64,000 nt of DNA, taken from the NCBI RefSeq assembly GCF_046156265.1, contig NZ_JAWDIR010000011.1, forward strand, positions 930,001 through 994,000. Direction: 5' to 3'. Below, in pieces: positions 1 to 8,969 of the stretch (position 1 is the stretch's first letter; each line of letters starts with the position of its first letter). A program made the translations under genes and the position numbers. The notes under the pieces are model-generated. The model saw nothing but the letters and a program-made list of their open reading frames with translations, did no database searches and was not told the origin of the DNA. Source of the stretch: CAMDHY01 sp046156265. Lineage in GTDB: Bacteria > Pseudomonadota > Alphaproteobacteria > Rhizobiales > Segnochrobactraceae.

Positions 1-1
1 C

Positions 2-649
2 TACGGCTCGCTCGGCCCCGATGGGCTGTTCACCGAGACGACCGCCTACGACCCGTCCTCGCCCTATTCGGCCTCGAAGGCTGCCTCCGACCACGTCGCC
101 ATCGCCTGGCACCGCACCTACGGGCTGCCGGTGATCGTCTCGAACTGCTCGAACAATTACGGGCCGCACCACTTCCCCGAGAAGCTCATCCCGCTGATGA
201 TCCTCAATGCGCTGGAGATGAAGGCGCTGCCGGTCTATGGCGACGGCTCCAACGTCCGCGACTGGCTCTATGTCGAGGACCACGCGCGCGCGCTCGTCAC
301 CATCCTCGAGCGGGGCCGGCCGGGCGAGAAGTACAATGTCGGCGGCCGCAACGAGCGCACCAACCTGCAGGTTGTCGAGCGCATCTGCGACATCCTCGAC
401 CGCATCGCGCCGGCCGATCGCTCGCGCCGCGAGCTCATCACCTTCGTCACCGACCGGCCGGGCCACGACCACCGCTACGCCATCGATGCGGGCAAGCTCG
501 AGGGCGAGCTCGGCTGGACGGCGCGGGAGAGCTTCGAGAGCGGCATCGAGAAGACGGTCGCCTGGTATCTCGATAACCGCCGCTGGTGGGAGCCGATCCG
601 CAGCGGCGCCTATCGCGGCGAGCGGCTCGGCCTGAAGGCGCGCGCCTGA
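2..649 (+). CDS. rfbB: dTDP-glucose 4,6-dehydratase, 5'-truncated by the window edge
   Basis: RmlB/RfbB converts dTDP-glucose to dTDP-4-keto-6-deoxyglucose, the second step of dTDP-L-rhamnose synthesis in the cytoplasm. Only the last 215 residues are present, against about 350 in the family. The reading frame is open from the window edge, and the catalytic YxxxK motif (YSASK) is read about 23 codons in. It is followed by SNCSNNYGP, DWLYVEDH and a YNVGG segment, all typical of this short-chain dehydrogenase family. The gene lies 37 bp upstream of rfbA on the same strand, so the two probably share a transcript. The N-terminal NAD-binding motif lies outside the window. Confidence 0.93.
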   Translation, partial: YGSLGPDGLFTETTAYDPSSPYSASKAASDHVAIAWHRTYGLPVIVSNCSNNYGPHHFPEKLIPLMILNALEMKALPVYGDGSNVRDWLYVEDHARALVTILERGRPGEKYNVGGRNERTNLQVVERICDILDRIAPADRSRRELITFVTDRPGHDHRYAIDAGKLEGELGWTARESFESGIEKTVAWYLDNRRWWEPIRSGAYRGERLGLKARA

Positions 650-686
650 GCCCCTGACACGGGGCGCTACAGGAAGAAGAGGGACG

Positions 687-1586
687 ATGAAGGGTATCAT
701 CCTCGCCGGCGGGCACGGCACCAGACTGCATCCGGTGACGCTCGCCGTCTCCAAGCAGCTGCTGCCGGTCTACGACAAGCCGATGATCTATTATCCGCTG
801 TCGATCCTGATGCTGGCGGGCATCCGCGAGGTGCTGATCATCTCGACCCCGCAGGCGCTGCCGCTCTACAAGGCTGTGCTCGGCGACGGCTCCGACTGGG
901 GCATTTCCTTCACCTACGCCGAACAGGACCAGCCTCGCGGCCTCGCGGAGGCCTTCCTGATCGGCGAGGACTTCATCGGCTCGAGCCCGGTGGCGCTCGC
1001 GCTGGGCGACAACATCTTCTACGGCTCCGGCCTCACCGGCCTCGTCGAGGAGGCGGCGAAACTCCAGAAAGGCGCGACGGTGTTCGCCTATCCGGTGGCG
1101 AACCCCCGCGCCTTCGGCGTCGTCGAGATGGCGCCGGATGGCCGGGCGCTGTCGCTCGAGGAGAAGCCCGAGCACCCGAAGAGCAACCTCGCCGTCACCG
1201 GCCTCTACTTCTACGACGCCGACGTGGTGGAGATCGCCAAGGGCGTGACGCCATCGCCGCGCGGCGAAGTGGAGATCACCTCGGTCAACGAGGCGTACCT
1301 GAAGCGCGGTGACCTGCGCGTGGTGCGCTTCCCGCGCGGCACCGCCTGGCTCGACACCGGCACGACCGACAGCCTGCTCGAGGCGTCGGAGTTCGTGAAG
1401 ACGATCGAGCACCGCCAGGGCTTCAAAATTGCATGCCCGGAGGAGATCGCCTGGCGGAAGGGGTGGCTCACCGCCGACGCACTCGCGTCACTCGCCGCCC
1501 GCTACAAGAATTCCTATGGGGCCTATCTCGCCGACCTTCTGCAGGACCCGCTTTCCCATTCCCAGGGGCCCGAAGAGCTCGGCTGA
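687..1586 (+). CDS. rfbA: glucose-1-phosphate thymidylyltransferase
   Basis: This enzyme makes dTDP-glucose from dTTP and glucose 1-phosphate, the first step of dTDP-rhamnose synthesis. The 299-residue length is full size for RmlA. The nucleotide-binding signature LAGGHGTRLHPVT sits at residues 6-18, KQLLPVYDKPM follows, and GDNIFYG and EEKP motifs are present. A purine-rich stretch (aggaagaagaggg) precedes the ATG. It sits between rfbB and ugd. rfbC and rfbD are not downstream and may lie upstream of the window. Confidence 0.95.
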   Translation: MKGIILAGGHGTRLHPVTLAVSKQLLPVYDKPMIYYPLSILMLAGIREVLIISTPQALPLYKAVLGDGSDWGISFTYAEQDQPRGLAEAFLIGEDFIGSSPVALALGDNIFYGSGLTGLVEEAAKLQKGATVFAYPVANPRAFGVVEMAPDGRALSLEEKPEHPKSNLAVTGLYFYDADVVEIAKGVTPSPRGEVEITSVNEAYLKRGDLRVVRFPRGTAWLDTGTTDSLLEASEFVKTIEHRQGFKIACPEEIAWRKGWLTADALASLAARYKNSYGAYLADLLQDPLSHSQGPEELG

Positions 1587-1619
1587 GCGCCCCGTCCAAC
1601 ATTGCTTCAGGAGTAGAGC

Positions 1620-2927
1620 ATGAAGATTGCGGTTCTGGGCGCCGGCTATGTCGGCCTCGTTTCGGGCGCGTGCTTCGCCGATTTCGGCCACGAGGTCGTC
1701 TGCATCGACAAGGACCCTGAGCGCGTCGCCATGCTGATGGGCGGGCGCGTGCCGATCTTCGAGCCCGGCCTCGACGACATGGTGGCCCGCAACCAGCGCG
1801 ACGGCCGCCTCTCCTTCACGCTCGACGCCGCTCCGGCGATCGCCGAGGCCGACGTCGTCTTCATCGCGGTCGGCACCCCGTCCCGCCGCGGTGACGGCCG
1901 CGCCGACCTCACCTACGTCTTCTCCGCCGCCCAGGACATCGCCCGCGCCGCCACCGGCTTCACTGTGGTGGTGACGAAGTCGACCGTGCCCGTCGGCACC
2001 GGCGACGCCGTGCAGCGCATCATCCGCGACACCCGGCCGGAAGCCGACGTCGCCGTCGTCTCCAACCCCGAGTTCCTGCGCGAAGGTGCGGCCATCGAGG
2101 ACTTCAAGCGTCCCGACCGCATCGTCATCGGCCTCGAGGACGAGCGCGCCCGCGAGCCGATGAGCGAGGTCTACCGGCCGCTGTTCGTCAACCAGGCGCC
2201 GGTGATGTTCACCGGCCGGCGCACCGCCGAGCTCATCAAGTACGCGGCCAACGCCTTCCTCGCCACCAAGATCACCTTCATCAACGAGATGGCGGACCTC
2301 TGCGAGGCCGTCGGCGGCAACGTCCAGGAAGTCGCCCGCGGCATCGGCCTCGACAACCGCATCGGCGGCAAGTTCCTGCACGCCGGCCCGGGCTTCGGCG
2401 GCTCCTGCTTCCCGAAGGACACCCGCGCCCTCGTCGAAACGGCGCGCGAGTCTGGTGCGCCGACGCGCCTCGTCGAGGCGGTCGTCGCGGTCAACGACCA
2501 GCGCAAGAAGCGTATGGCCGAGAAGGTCGTGCGCGCCTGCGGCGGCAGCGTCGCCGGCAAGACCATCGCCATCCTCGGCCTGACCTTCAAGCCGAACACC
2601 GACGACATGCGCGAGAGCCCGGCGCTCGACGTCGTGCACGAACTGCAGCAGGCCGGTGCCACCGTGCGCGCCCACGATCCCGAGGGCATGGAGCAGGCGG
2701 CCAAGCTGATGACCGGCGTCCTCTTCTGCGACAGCCCCTACCACTGCGCCGAGGGCGCCGACGCGGTCGTGCTCGTCACCGAGTGGGACACCTACCGCGC
2801 CCTCGACCTCGACCGCCTGAAGACGATCGTCAACGTCCCCGTGCTCGTCGACCTGCGCAACGTCTACCGGCGTCCGGAAGTCGAGCGGCACGGCTTCACC
2901 TACGCCGACGTCGGCCGCGGCGCCTGA
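1620..2927 (+). CDS. ugd: UDP-glucose 6-dehydrogenase
   Basis: Ugd oxidises UDP-glucose to UDP-glucuronate with two NAD+, supplying acidic sugars for envelope or exopolysaccharide. The 435-residue protein starts with the Rossmann motif LGAGYVGLVSG (residues 6-16). The catalytic cysteine is Cys263 in GFGGSCFPKDT. The C-terminal UDP-binding domain carries LGLTFKPNTDDMRESP. The start has the RBS-like sequence caggag a few bases upstream and lies 33 bp after rfbA, which suggests one sugar-nucleotide operon. GDP-mannose dehydrogenase is a relative, but the overall sequence fits UDP-glucose dehydrogenase. Confidence 0.94.
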   Translation: MKIAVLGAGYVGLVSGACFADFGHEVVCIDKDPERVAMLMGGRVPIFEPGLDDMVARNQRDGRLSFTLDAAPAIAEADVVFIAVGTPSRRGDGRADLTYVFSAAQDIARAATGFTVVVTKSTVPVGTGDAVQRIIRDTRPEADVAVVSNPEFLREGAAIEDFKRPDRIVIGLEDERAREPMSEVYRPLFVNQAPVMFTGRRTAELIKYAANAFLATKITFINEMADLCEAVGGNVQEVARGIGLDNRIGGKFLHAGPGFGGSCFPKDTRALVETARESGAPTRLVEAVVAVNDQRKKRMAEKVVRACGGSVAGKTIAILGLTFKPNTDDMRESPALDVVHELQQAGATVRAHDPEGMEQAAKLMTGVLFCDSPYHCAEGADAVVLVTEWDTYRALDLDRLKTIVNVPVLVDLRNVYRRPEVERHGFTYADVGRGA

Positions 2928-2975
2928 TCCGGCCGGCGGCGGCCCGTATCGGAGCCGCCGCCTGCCGCTGACCCG

Positions 2976-4055
2976 ATGGTGACCGTCCTCCTCTCGCTCT
3001 GCAATCTCAAGCGCAACGGCGTCCGCTTCCCGCTGATCGTCGGCAGTCTCGATCGCCGCCGCTTCGGCCTCGTCGACTGCGCATCGTGGATCGCGCCGCC
3101 CGATACCGGCGTCACCGGCCTGCTCGCCACCGAGGAGGCGATCTACGTCTGCGTGCAGGGCCATGAGAGCGGCCGGGTGGTGGTGCTCGCTCCCGACCTG
3201 TCGCTGCGCGCCGTCATCACGGACGACCGCTTCCACGACCTCCATTCGATCAAGCGCCTCGGCGACGAGATCTGCGTCGTCTCCACCGGCAACTCCCGGC
3301 TCTTCACCTTCTCTCCCGACGATCTCGTCGTCCGCGAGCTCTGGGCCTTCGAGCACGCCGACGGCCGCCTCCACATCAATGACGTCGGCCTCCACGACGG
3401 CCGCGTCCACGTGCTGTCGCACGTCCACCCCCGCTATGACGGCCAGGGCCGCTCCGGCGCCGTCTGGGACCTCGAGAGCCGCGAGGTGCTGATCGGCGGC
3501 CTCAAGCACCCGCACTCGCTCGTCGAGGTCGGCGGCACGCTGCACTGCCTGAGCTCCGCCGCGGGTCAGCTCGTCTCCCGCGACTGGGCGAGCGGGGCGA
3601 TCACGAAGCTGAAGCTCGGCGGCTACCTGCGTGGCCTCGCCGCCACCGACGGCGGCTTCGTCGTCGGCCAGTCGAGCACGCGCTTTTATTCCCGCAAGCG
3701 CGGCCCAAAGGTGAACCCCGTCGACCTCGACGCCGTCGTCGGCAATCCGAAGTTCATGTCCTTCCTCGGCGAGGTCGGCGGCCGCAGGCTTGGCCGGCGC
3801 CACAACCTCACCCACCTCGGCCTCGAGATCTACGACGTCGTCACCGCCGCCATCGACTACGACGCTCTCGTCGAGAAGAACTCCGCGCAGCTTCGCGCCC
3901 AGTCGCTCTACCAGCGCATCGCCGAACTCGAGCGGCTGCTCGACCTGCAGGACGCCGATCCGCAGCCGGTAGTTGACGAGGAATGGGACGCCGACCCGGA
4001 GGATGGGCCGGACGGGGACGGTCCCGATGCGTCGGGCCCGCCCACGCCCGGCTAG
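2976..4055 (+). CDS. beta-propeller-like protein, possibly DUF4915/TIGR03032
   Basis: The function is unknown. The 359-residue protein has repeated short beta-strand blocks suggesting a propeller fold. Its motifs HDLHSI (about residue 88), HINDVGLHDG (about 131) and LKHPHSL (about 173) resemble DUF4915, a family often placed in polysaccharide clusters. I recognise this from memory of motifs, not from a search. There is no signal peptide. The tail from about residue 300 is a predicted coiled coil followed by an acidic, Pro/Gly-rich end. It lies 48 bp after ugd, so a role in surface glycan assembly is a reasonable inference. Its stop codon overlaps the stop of the convergent downstream gene by 4 bp. 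Confidence 0.75.
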   Translation: MVTVLLSLCNLKRNGVRFPLIVGSLDRRRFGLVDCASWIAPPDTGVTGLLATEEAIYVCVQGHESGRVVVLAPDLSLRAVITDDRFHDLHSIKRLGDEICVVSTGNSRLFTFSPDDLVVRELWAFEHADGRLHINDVGLHDGRVHVLSHVHPRYDGQGRSGAVWDLESREVLIGGLKHPHSLVEVGGTLHCLSSAAGQLVSRDWASGAITKLKLGGYLRGLAATDGGFVVGQSSTRFYSRKRGPKVNPVDLDAVVGNPKFMSFLGEVGGRRLGRRHNLTHLGLEIYDVVTAAIDYDALVEKNSAQLRAQSLYQRIAELERLLDLQDADPQPVVDEEWDADPEDGPDGDGPDASGPPTPG

Positions 4056-5644
4056 GGCGTCATCACGTCGAAGGCCTTGCCAGTCGCCGTGTAGGCGACC
4101 CAGCCGCCGTCCATGCCGTTCGCCGCCTCGACGCGGATCTCGAGCGTCACCTTGCCGTCGGGGGAGGGCACCATGAAGTCGCCCATCGGCGTCATCAACT
4201 GGCCGACCGAGAAGGTGTAGCGCGACACCGGCATCTTCGCCGGATCCGTCTTCAGGCGCTTGTAGGTCTCCTCCGTCAGCCGCCGCAGCGTCGCCGCATC
4301 GAAGAAGGCGAGGTCGGCGATGCGGAAGGCATGGTCGCCTTTCGTCTCCGCCTCCCACGGCATCGGCGTGCCGAAGCGGGTCATGTCCTCGGCGTCCATG
4401 ATGAAGTTGGCGTTGGTGCCAGGGCTGCGCGGGTCCTCCGCCAGCACCTGCGCCTGGCCGTTCTGGAACATCAGCTGCGAGATCCGCGTCGCCGCTCCGA
4501 GCTCCCGTTCGAGCCGGCCGAGCGTCTCGGCCACCGTCTCCGGCGCCATCCAGTCGAGATTCGGCCGCCGGCTCGGCGGCAGCGTCACGGCGACGACGGT
4601 GCCGTCGGTGCCCAGCACCACCGATCCGCTTTCGCCGCCGGGATCGTTGAAGTTGAGCGTCCAGCGCAGCGGCGGCGCGCCGGCCGCGTCCATGTCGCGC
4701 CTCAGCATCATGTAGACGAGGCGGGCACCATCGTTACCCCACGCCTTGCGCGCCGCATCGCGGACGGCCGAAAGCCGGCCGAGATCGACCTCGCCGACGA
4801 GGAACGACGCCTCGTCCGGGGTGCCGGGAAACAGCGGCATGCCGATGCCCATGGTGCGCACGCCGGAGAGGTCCCAGGTGTAGCCCATCGTCTGCTGCGC
4901 CGCCGTCGGGTGGTCGGCGTCGACGCTGAGGAACTGGTCGTGGACTGTGAGGCTGCGGATGCGCCGGGTCGGGCCGAGCACGGCCGTGAGGTCCGCGATC
5001 GCCTCGTCCTTCGGCCAGTCCTCGGTGGCGATCAGGTTCAGGGTGCGCGCACGCTCGGTGCCGGAGAGGTCGGCGCCGACGATGCGGCCGGCCTCGTCGG
5101 CGAACACCGACGCGCTCTCCCGTCCCGAGCCGACGCTGATCGTCCAGCGCACCGGTCCGAAGCTCGGGCTCGGCAGGATCGACACCTGCCGCGCGATCGT
5201 GATGGACGAGACGGCCGCTGCGTCCTGCAGCGCCGCCCGCTCGATCGCCGCCGCGACGAGGGCCGGCACGCGCTCGAGGTCGGCGGCCGCGAGCGGGAAG
5301 AAGCCCGGCACGATGTCGCGGATGAAGCCGGGCGGCGACACCGGCTGCGGCCCGCGGGTCGGTTCGACGGTGAAGCCGAGGCGCCGGATGCGGCGGATGC
5401 TCCAGGCGTCGATGTCTGACGGTCGCCCCGCGCCCTGCACCTCGATCGCGATCTCCTGGGCCGAGATTCGCACCGAATAGATCGCTGGGCGCCGTCCGAT
5501 CTCGTCGATCAGCGTCCCGAAGGCCCGCGCCGCGTCACCAGGCGTCGACAGGTAGGAATCGGCCGCAGTGGCCGGCGCTGTGGGAACCGCGAAGAGGGCG
5601 AGGAAGGCGAGGGCGGTGAGCCACCCGATCGAGGCCAGGCGCAT
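4052..5644 (-). CDS. secreted protein with three related repeat units, function unknown
   Basis: I do not recognise this 530-residue protein. I chose the ATG at 5644 because it starts directly with a signal peptide (MRLASIGW, hydrophobic core, cleavage near ATAA at about residue 27). An upstream in-frame ATG at 5764 would add a basic, unprotein-like extension. Three similar modules can be read: a helix plus a short 'I..S.V.' strand unit at about 37-73, 202-236 and 376-414. Beta-rich PepSY-like units follow at about 155-183 (VRWTISVG), 336-365 (LRWTLNFN) and 486-527. This suggests a periplasmic or surface protein built by internal duplication. It stands alone, convergent with the upstream propeller gene. 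Confidence 0.8.
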   Translation of the reverse strand: MRLASIGWLTALAFLALFAVPTAPATAADSYLSTPGDAARAFGTLIDEIGRRPAIYSVRISAQEIAIEVQGAGRPSDIDAWSIRRIRRLGFTVEPTRGPQPVSPPGFIRDIVPGFFPLAAADLERVPALVAAAIERAALQDAAAVSSITIARQVSILPSPSFGPVRWTISVGSGRESASVFADEAGRIVGADLSGTERARTLNLIATEDWPKDEAIADLTAVLGPTRRIRSLTVHDQFLSVDADHPTAAQQTMGYTWDLSGVRTMGIGMPLFPGTPDEASFLVGEVDLGRLSAVRDAARKAWGNDGARLVYMMLRRDMDAAGAPPLRWTLNFNDPGGESGSVVLGTDGTVVAVTLPPSRRPNLDWMAPETVAETLGRLERELGAATRISQLMFQNGQAQVLAEDPRSPGTNANFIMDAEDMTRFGTPMPWEAETKGDHAFRIADLAFFDAATLRRLTEETYKRLKTDPAKMPVSRYTFSVGQLMTPMGDFMVPSPDGKVTLEIRVEAANGMDGGWVAYTATGKAFDVMTP

Positions 5645-5821
5645 GGCGGCACTCCGTGCGAGCCCGTTCCGCGCGCGACCAGAGCAGCGGCGGGACGGGG
5701 CGACGGCAGAGGCGCCGAACTTATAGACGAACCGGCCGCACGGATGCAGCCGGGCGGCGATCACGCTTCGCTGATGGGGCCGGGCGGCGGCCGTCTTCCG
5801 CCGCCGCCCGGCCGGGTCGGC

Positions 5822-6898
5822 TCAGTTCGGCGCCTTCTCGTCGACGCCCTGGATGTACCAGTTCATGCCGAGGATCGCCGGGTCGGGCAGCACCTCGCCC
5901 TCCTTCGCCGCCAGCGTGCCGTCCTGCTTGGTGATCGGGCCGGTGAAGACCTTGTAGGTGCCGTCGTGGATCGCCTTCTCGGTCGCCTCGGCCATCGCCT
6001 TCACGTCGTCGGGCATGTTGGTGTAGGGCGCCATCTTGAGGATGCCGGTGTCCAGGCCACCCCAGACGTCGGTCGATTCCCAGGTGCCGTTCAGCGCGGC
6101 GTTGACGCGGTCGATGTAGTAGCCCGACCAGTCGTTGATGATCGAGGTGAGCTGCGTGTTCGGCCCGAACTTGATCATGTCGGAGTCCTGGCCGAAGGCG
6201 AGCGCGCCGCGCTCCGCGGCCACCTGCATGGCGGCCGGGCTGTCGGTGTGCTGGGCGATGATGTCGGCGCCCTGGTCGAGCAGCGCCTTCGCCGCGTCGC
6301 CTTCCTTGCCGGGGTCGAACCAGGAGTTCACCCAGACGATCTTCACCTTCATGTCCGGCCGGATCGACTGGGCGCCCAACATGAAGGCGTTGATGCCGGA
6401 GACGACCTCGGGGATCGGGAAGGAGCCGATGTAGCCGACGACGCCGGTCTTCGACATCTTCGCGGCGATCTGTCCGGAGATGTAGCGGCCCTGGTAGAAG
6501 CGGCCGGCGTAGGTTGCGAGGTTCGGCAGCCGCTTGTAGCCGGTGGCGTGCTCGAACTTCACGTCCGGATTGCGCTGCGCCACCTTCACCGTCGCCTCCA
6601 TGAAGCCGAAGGACGTGGTGAAGATCAGCTGGTGGCCCGAGCGGACCAGCCCCTCGATGACGCGCTCGGCGTCCGGGCCCTCCGGCACGTTCTCGACATA
6701 GGTGGACTCGACCTTGTCGCCGAGCGCCTCCTGCATGGCGCGGCGGCCGAGCTCGTGCTGGTAGGTCCAGCCGAAGTCGCCGACCGGGCCGACATAGACG
6801 AAGCCGACCTTCAGCTTCTCCTGCGCCTCCGCCGGCGCCACGGCGACGAGCGCCGCCAGGCCGAGCGCCGCGATCGCGCCCTTCAGAAATGCTCGCAT
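5822..6898 (-). CDS. BMP-family ABC transporter substrate-binding protein
   Basis: This is the periplasmic receptor of a BMP (basic membrane protein, PnrA-like) importer. The family typically binds nucleosides or purines, and the substrate here is inferred. The 358-residue protein begins with a signal peptide (MRAFLKGAIAALGL to about AEAQ). It then shows KVGFVYVGPVGDFGWTYQHE, the hallmark opening of the family, and a VVGYIGSFPIPEVVSGINAF segment near the middle. It is the last gene of a four-gene minus-strand operon (ATPase, two permeases, receptor), 65 bp after the second permease. Confidence 0.92.
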   Translation of the reverse strand: MRAFLKGAIAALGLAALVAVAPAEAQEKLKVGFVYVGPVGDFGWTYQHELGRRAMQEALGDKVESTYVENVPEGPDAERVIEGLVRSGHQLIFTTSFGFMEATVKVAQRNPDVKFEHATGYKRLPNLATYAGRFYQGRYISGQIAAKMSKTGVVGYIGSFPIPEVVSGINAFMLGAQSIRPDMKVKIVWVNSWFDPGKEGDAAKALLDQGADIIAQHTDSPAAMQVAAERGALAFGQDSDMIKFGPNTQLTSIINDWSGYYIDRVNAALNGTWESTDVWGGLDTGILKMAPYTNMPDDVKAMAEATEKAIHDGTYKVFTGPITKQDGTLAAKEGEVLPDPAILGMNWYIQGVDEKAPN

Positions 6899-6963
6899 GC
6901 AGGGTCTCCTTGTACAGTGCCGGGAGGCCGGAGTGGCCGCCCGGGGTGGAACATCGGTTTCGC

Positions 6964-7878
6964 TCAGCGGTCGGGCACGAACGGCACGCCGAGGCAGGCC
7001 GGCGCCCGCGCCCGGGCACGCGTGCCGGCGATGGCGACGAGCACGACGATCGTCACGAGATAGGGGAGCGACGACATCAGCTGCGATGGCAGCCCGATGC
7101 CGGCGCCCTGGGCATAGAGCTGCAGGATCGAGACGCTGCCGAACAGGTAGGCGCCGATCACCAGCCGCCCCGGCAGCCACGACGAGAACACCACGATCGC
7201 GAGCGCGATCCAGCCGCGCCCGGCGGTCATGCCGTCCACCCAGAACGGCGTGTAGACGAGCGACAGGTAGGCGCCGGCGAGCCCGGCGCAGCCACCGCCG
7301 AACAGCACGGCCCAGAGCCGCACCCGGAGCACCTTGCTGCCGAGCGCATGCGCCGAGACGTGGTTGTCGCCGACCGCCCGGAGCGTCAGTCCGGCGCGGG
7401 TGCGGAACAGGAACCACCACACGCCCGCCACCAGCACGAAGGAGGCGTAGACGAAGGCGTCCTGGCCGAACAGGATCGGCCCGATGAAGGGGATGTCGGA
7501 CAGCCCCTCGATCCACAGTTTCGGCATCGCGTCCCGCCGCGCACCGACGAAGTCCGCGCCGACGAGCCCCGACAGTCCGAGCCCGAGGATGGTCAGCGCC
7601 AGCCCGCACGCCACCTGGTTCGCTGCGAAGCCGAGCGTCATCAGCGCGAACAGCGCCGCCAGCGCGACGCCGGCACCGACGCCGCCGAGGACGCCGATCA
7701 GCGACGAATCCGTCGTGATGGCGATGGCGAAGGCGCAGGCCGCCCCCATCGCCATCATCCCCTCGACGCCGAGGTTGAGCACGCCCGAGCGCTCGGTGAC
7801 GAGCTCGCCGATCGCCGCCAGCAGGAGCGGCGTCGCCGCCGTGATGATCGTCAGAATGGCCGGCTCGAGCAGGTTCAT
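6964..7878 (-). CDS. ABC transporter permease, BMP/nucleoside type (YufQ-like)
   Basis: This inner-membrane permease of 304 residues has the conserved opening LLAAIGELVTERSGVLNLGVEGMM, typical of the BPD_transp_2 family used by sugar, nucleoside and branched-chain amino acid importers. It has about eight to nine hydrophobic segments. Its ATG at 7878 overlaps the stop of the preceding permease by 4 bp (ATGA), so translation is probably coupled. It forms a heterodimer with that permease by analogy with YufPQ and RbsC-like systems. Confidence 0.91.
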   Translation of the reverse strand: MNLLEPAILTIITAATPLLLAAIGELVTERSGVLNLGVEGMMAMGAACAFAIAITTDSSLIGVLGGVGAGVALAALFALMTLGFAANQVACGLALTILGLGLSGLVGADFVGARRDAMPKLWIEGLSDIPFIGPILFGQDAFVYASFVLVAGVWWFLFRTRAGLTLRAVGDNHVSAHALGSKVLRVRLWAVLFGGGCAGLAGAYLSLVYTPFWVDGMTAGRGWIALAIVVFSSWLPGRLVIGAYLFGSVSILQLYAQGAGIGLPSQLMSSLPYLVTIVVLVAIAGTRARARAPACLGVPFVPDR

Positions 7879-8969
7879 CGCGCCGCCTCCGAGGGGCCCG
7901 GCGCCGTTCGCGGACCTGATGCGACGAGACGGATCCGGTTGGCGACGAGGGTGTCGCAGGCGAGCACGTAGAACAGCAGCACGCCCTGCAGCACGCTGGT
8001 GAAGTCGAGCGGCACCTGCAGCAGGATCTGCGCCTGTTCGCCGCCGAGGGTCGAGATCGCCAACACGAAGCCGGCGACGAGGATGCCGACCGGGTTCAGC
8101 CGTCCGAGGAAGGCGACGATGATGGCGATGAAGCCGTAGCCCGGCGACACCGACGGCAGCAGCTGCCCGATCGGCCCGGCCACCTCGATGATGCCGGCGA
8201 GGCCTGCAAGCCCGCCGGAGACAGCGAACACGAACAGCGTCAGCGGGCCCTCCTTGAAGCCGCCGAAGCGGCCGGCGCGCGGCGCCATGCCGACGACGCG
8301 GATCTCGAAGCCCTTCAGCGAGCGCGCCATCATCACCGCCGCCACCACCACGACGACCAGCATGATGATGACGCCGACGTGCAGCCGCCCGGCGATCAGC
8401 GGCATCGTCGCCGCCGGCGAGAACGTCACCGACTGCGGGAAGTTGAACCCCATCGGGTCGCGCCACGGCCCGCGCACCAGCCAGTCGAGGCCGAGCTGTG
8501 CGACGTAGACGAGCATCAGGCTGGTCAGGATCTCGTTCGCCCCGAAGCGCACTTTGAGGACCGCCGGGATCAGCCCGTAGAGCGCCCCGCCGACGACGCC
8601 GGCTGCCAGCATGGCCGGCAGCACCCAGGCGGCGCCGGTATCCTGGAAGGTCAGCGCCACCCAGCCACCGAGGATGGCGCCGGCGACGTACTGGCCTTCG
8701 GCGCCGATGTTCCAGGTGTTCGAGATGAAGCAGATCGACAGGCCGACGGCGATCAGGATCAGCGGCGAGGCCTTCACCGCCAGTTCCTGCAGCCCCCACG
8801 CCGAGGTCAGCGGCTCGACGAAGAAGACGTAGAGCCCGCGCGCCGGGTCGACGCCGATGACGGCGAGCATGACGGCGGCCGTCACCACCGTCAGCGCCAC
8901 GGCGATCACCGGCGACCACAAAAGCATGGCGCGCGATTGCTGCGGGCGGCGCTGCAGCTCAAGCCGCAT
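7875..8969 (-). CDS. ABC transporter permease, BMP/nucleoside type (YufP-like)
   Basis: This 364-residue permease is partner of the shorter permease downstream. Multiple membrane segments start at about residue 17. The segment GLSICFISNTWNIGAEGQYVAGA is characteristic of YufP-type subunits of BMP importers. The start overlaps the ATPase gene end by 11 bp and the end overlaps the next permease by 4 bp, giving a tightly coupled operon. Confidence 0.91.
   Translation of the reverse strand: MRLELQRRPQQSRAMLLWSPVIAVALTVVTAAVMLAVIGVDPARGLYVFFVEPLTSAWGLQELAVKASPLILIAVGLSICFISNTWNIGAEGQYVAGAILGGWVALTFQDTGAAWVLPAMLAAGVVGGALYGLIPAVLKVRFGANEILTSLMLVYVAQLGLDWLVRGPWRDPMGFNFPQSVTFSPAATMPLIAGRLHVGVIIMLVVVVVAAVMMARSLKGFEIRVVGMAPRAGRFGGFKEGPLTLFVFAVSGGLAGLAGIIEVAGPIGQLLPSVSPGYGFIAIIVAFLGRLNPVGILVAGFVLAISTLGGEQAQILLQVPLDFTSVLQGVLLFYVLACDTLVANRIRLVASGPRTAPGPSEAAR

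Noticed and set aside
1488..4358. Very long open frame (956 codons) on the minus strand opposite rfbA, ugd and the propeller gene
   Set aside because: It is an antisense by-product of high third-position GC. It has a repetitive charged composition and covers three confident genes on the other strand.
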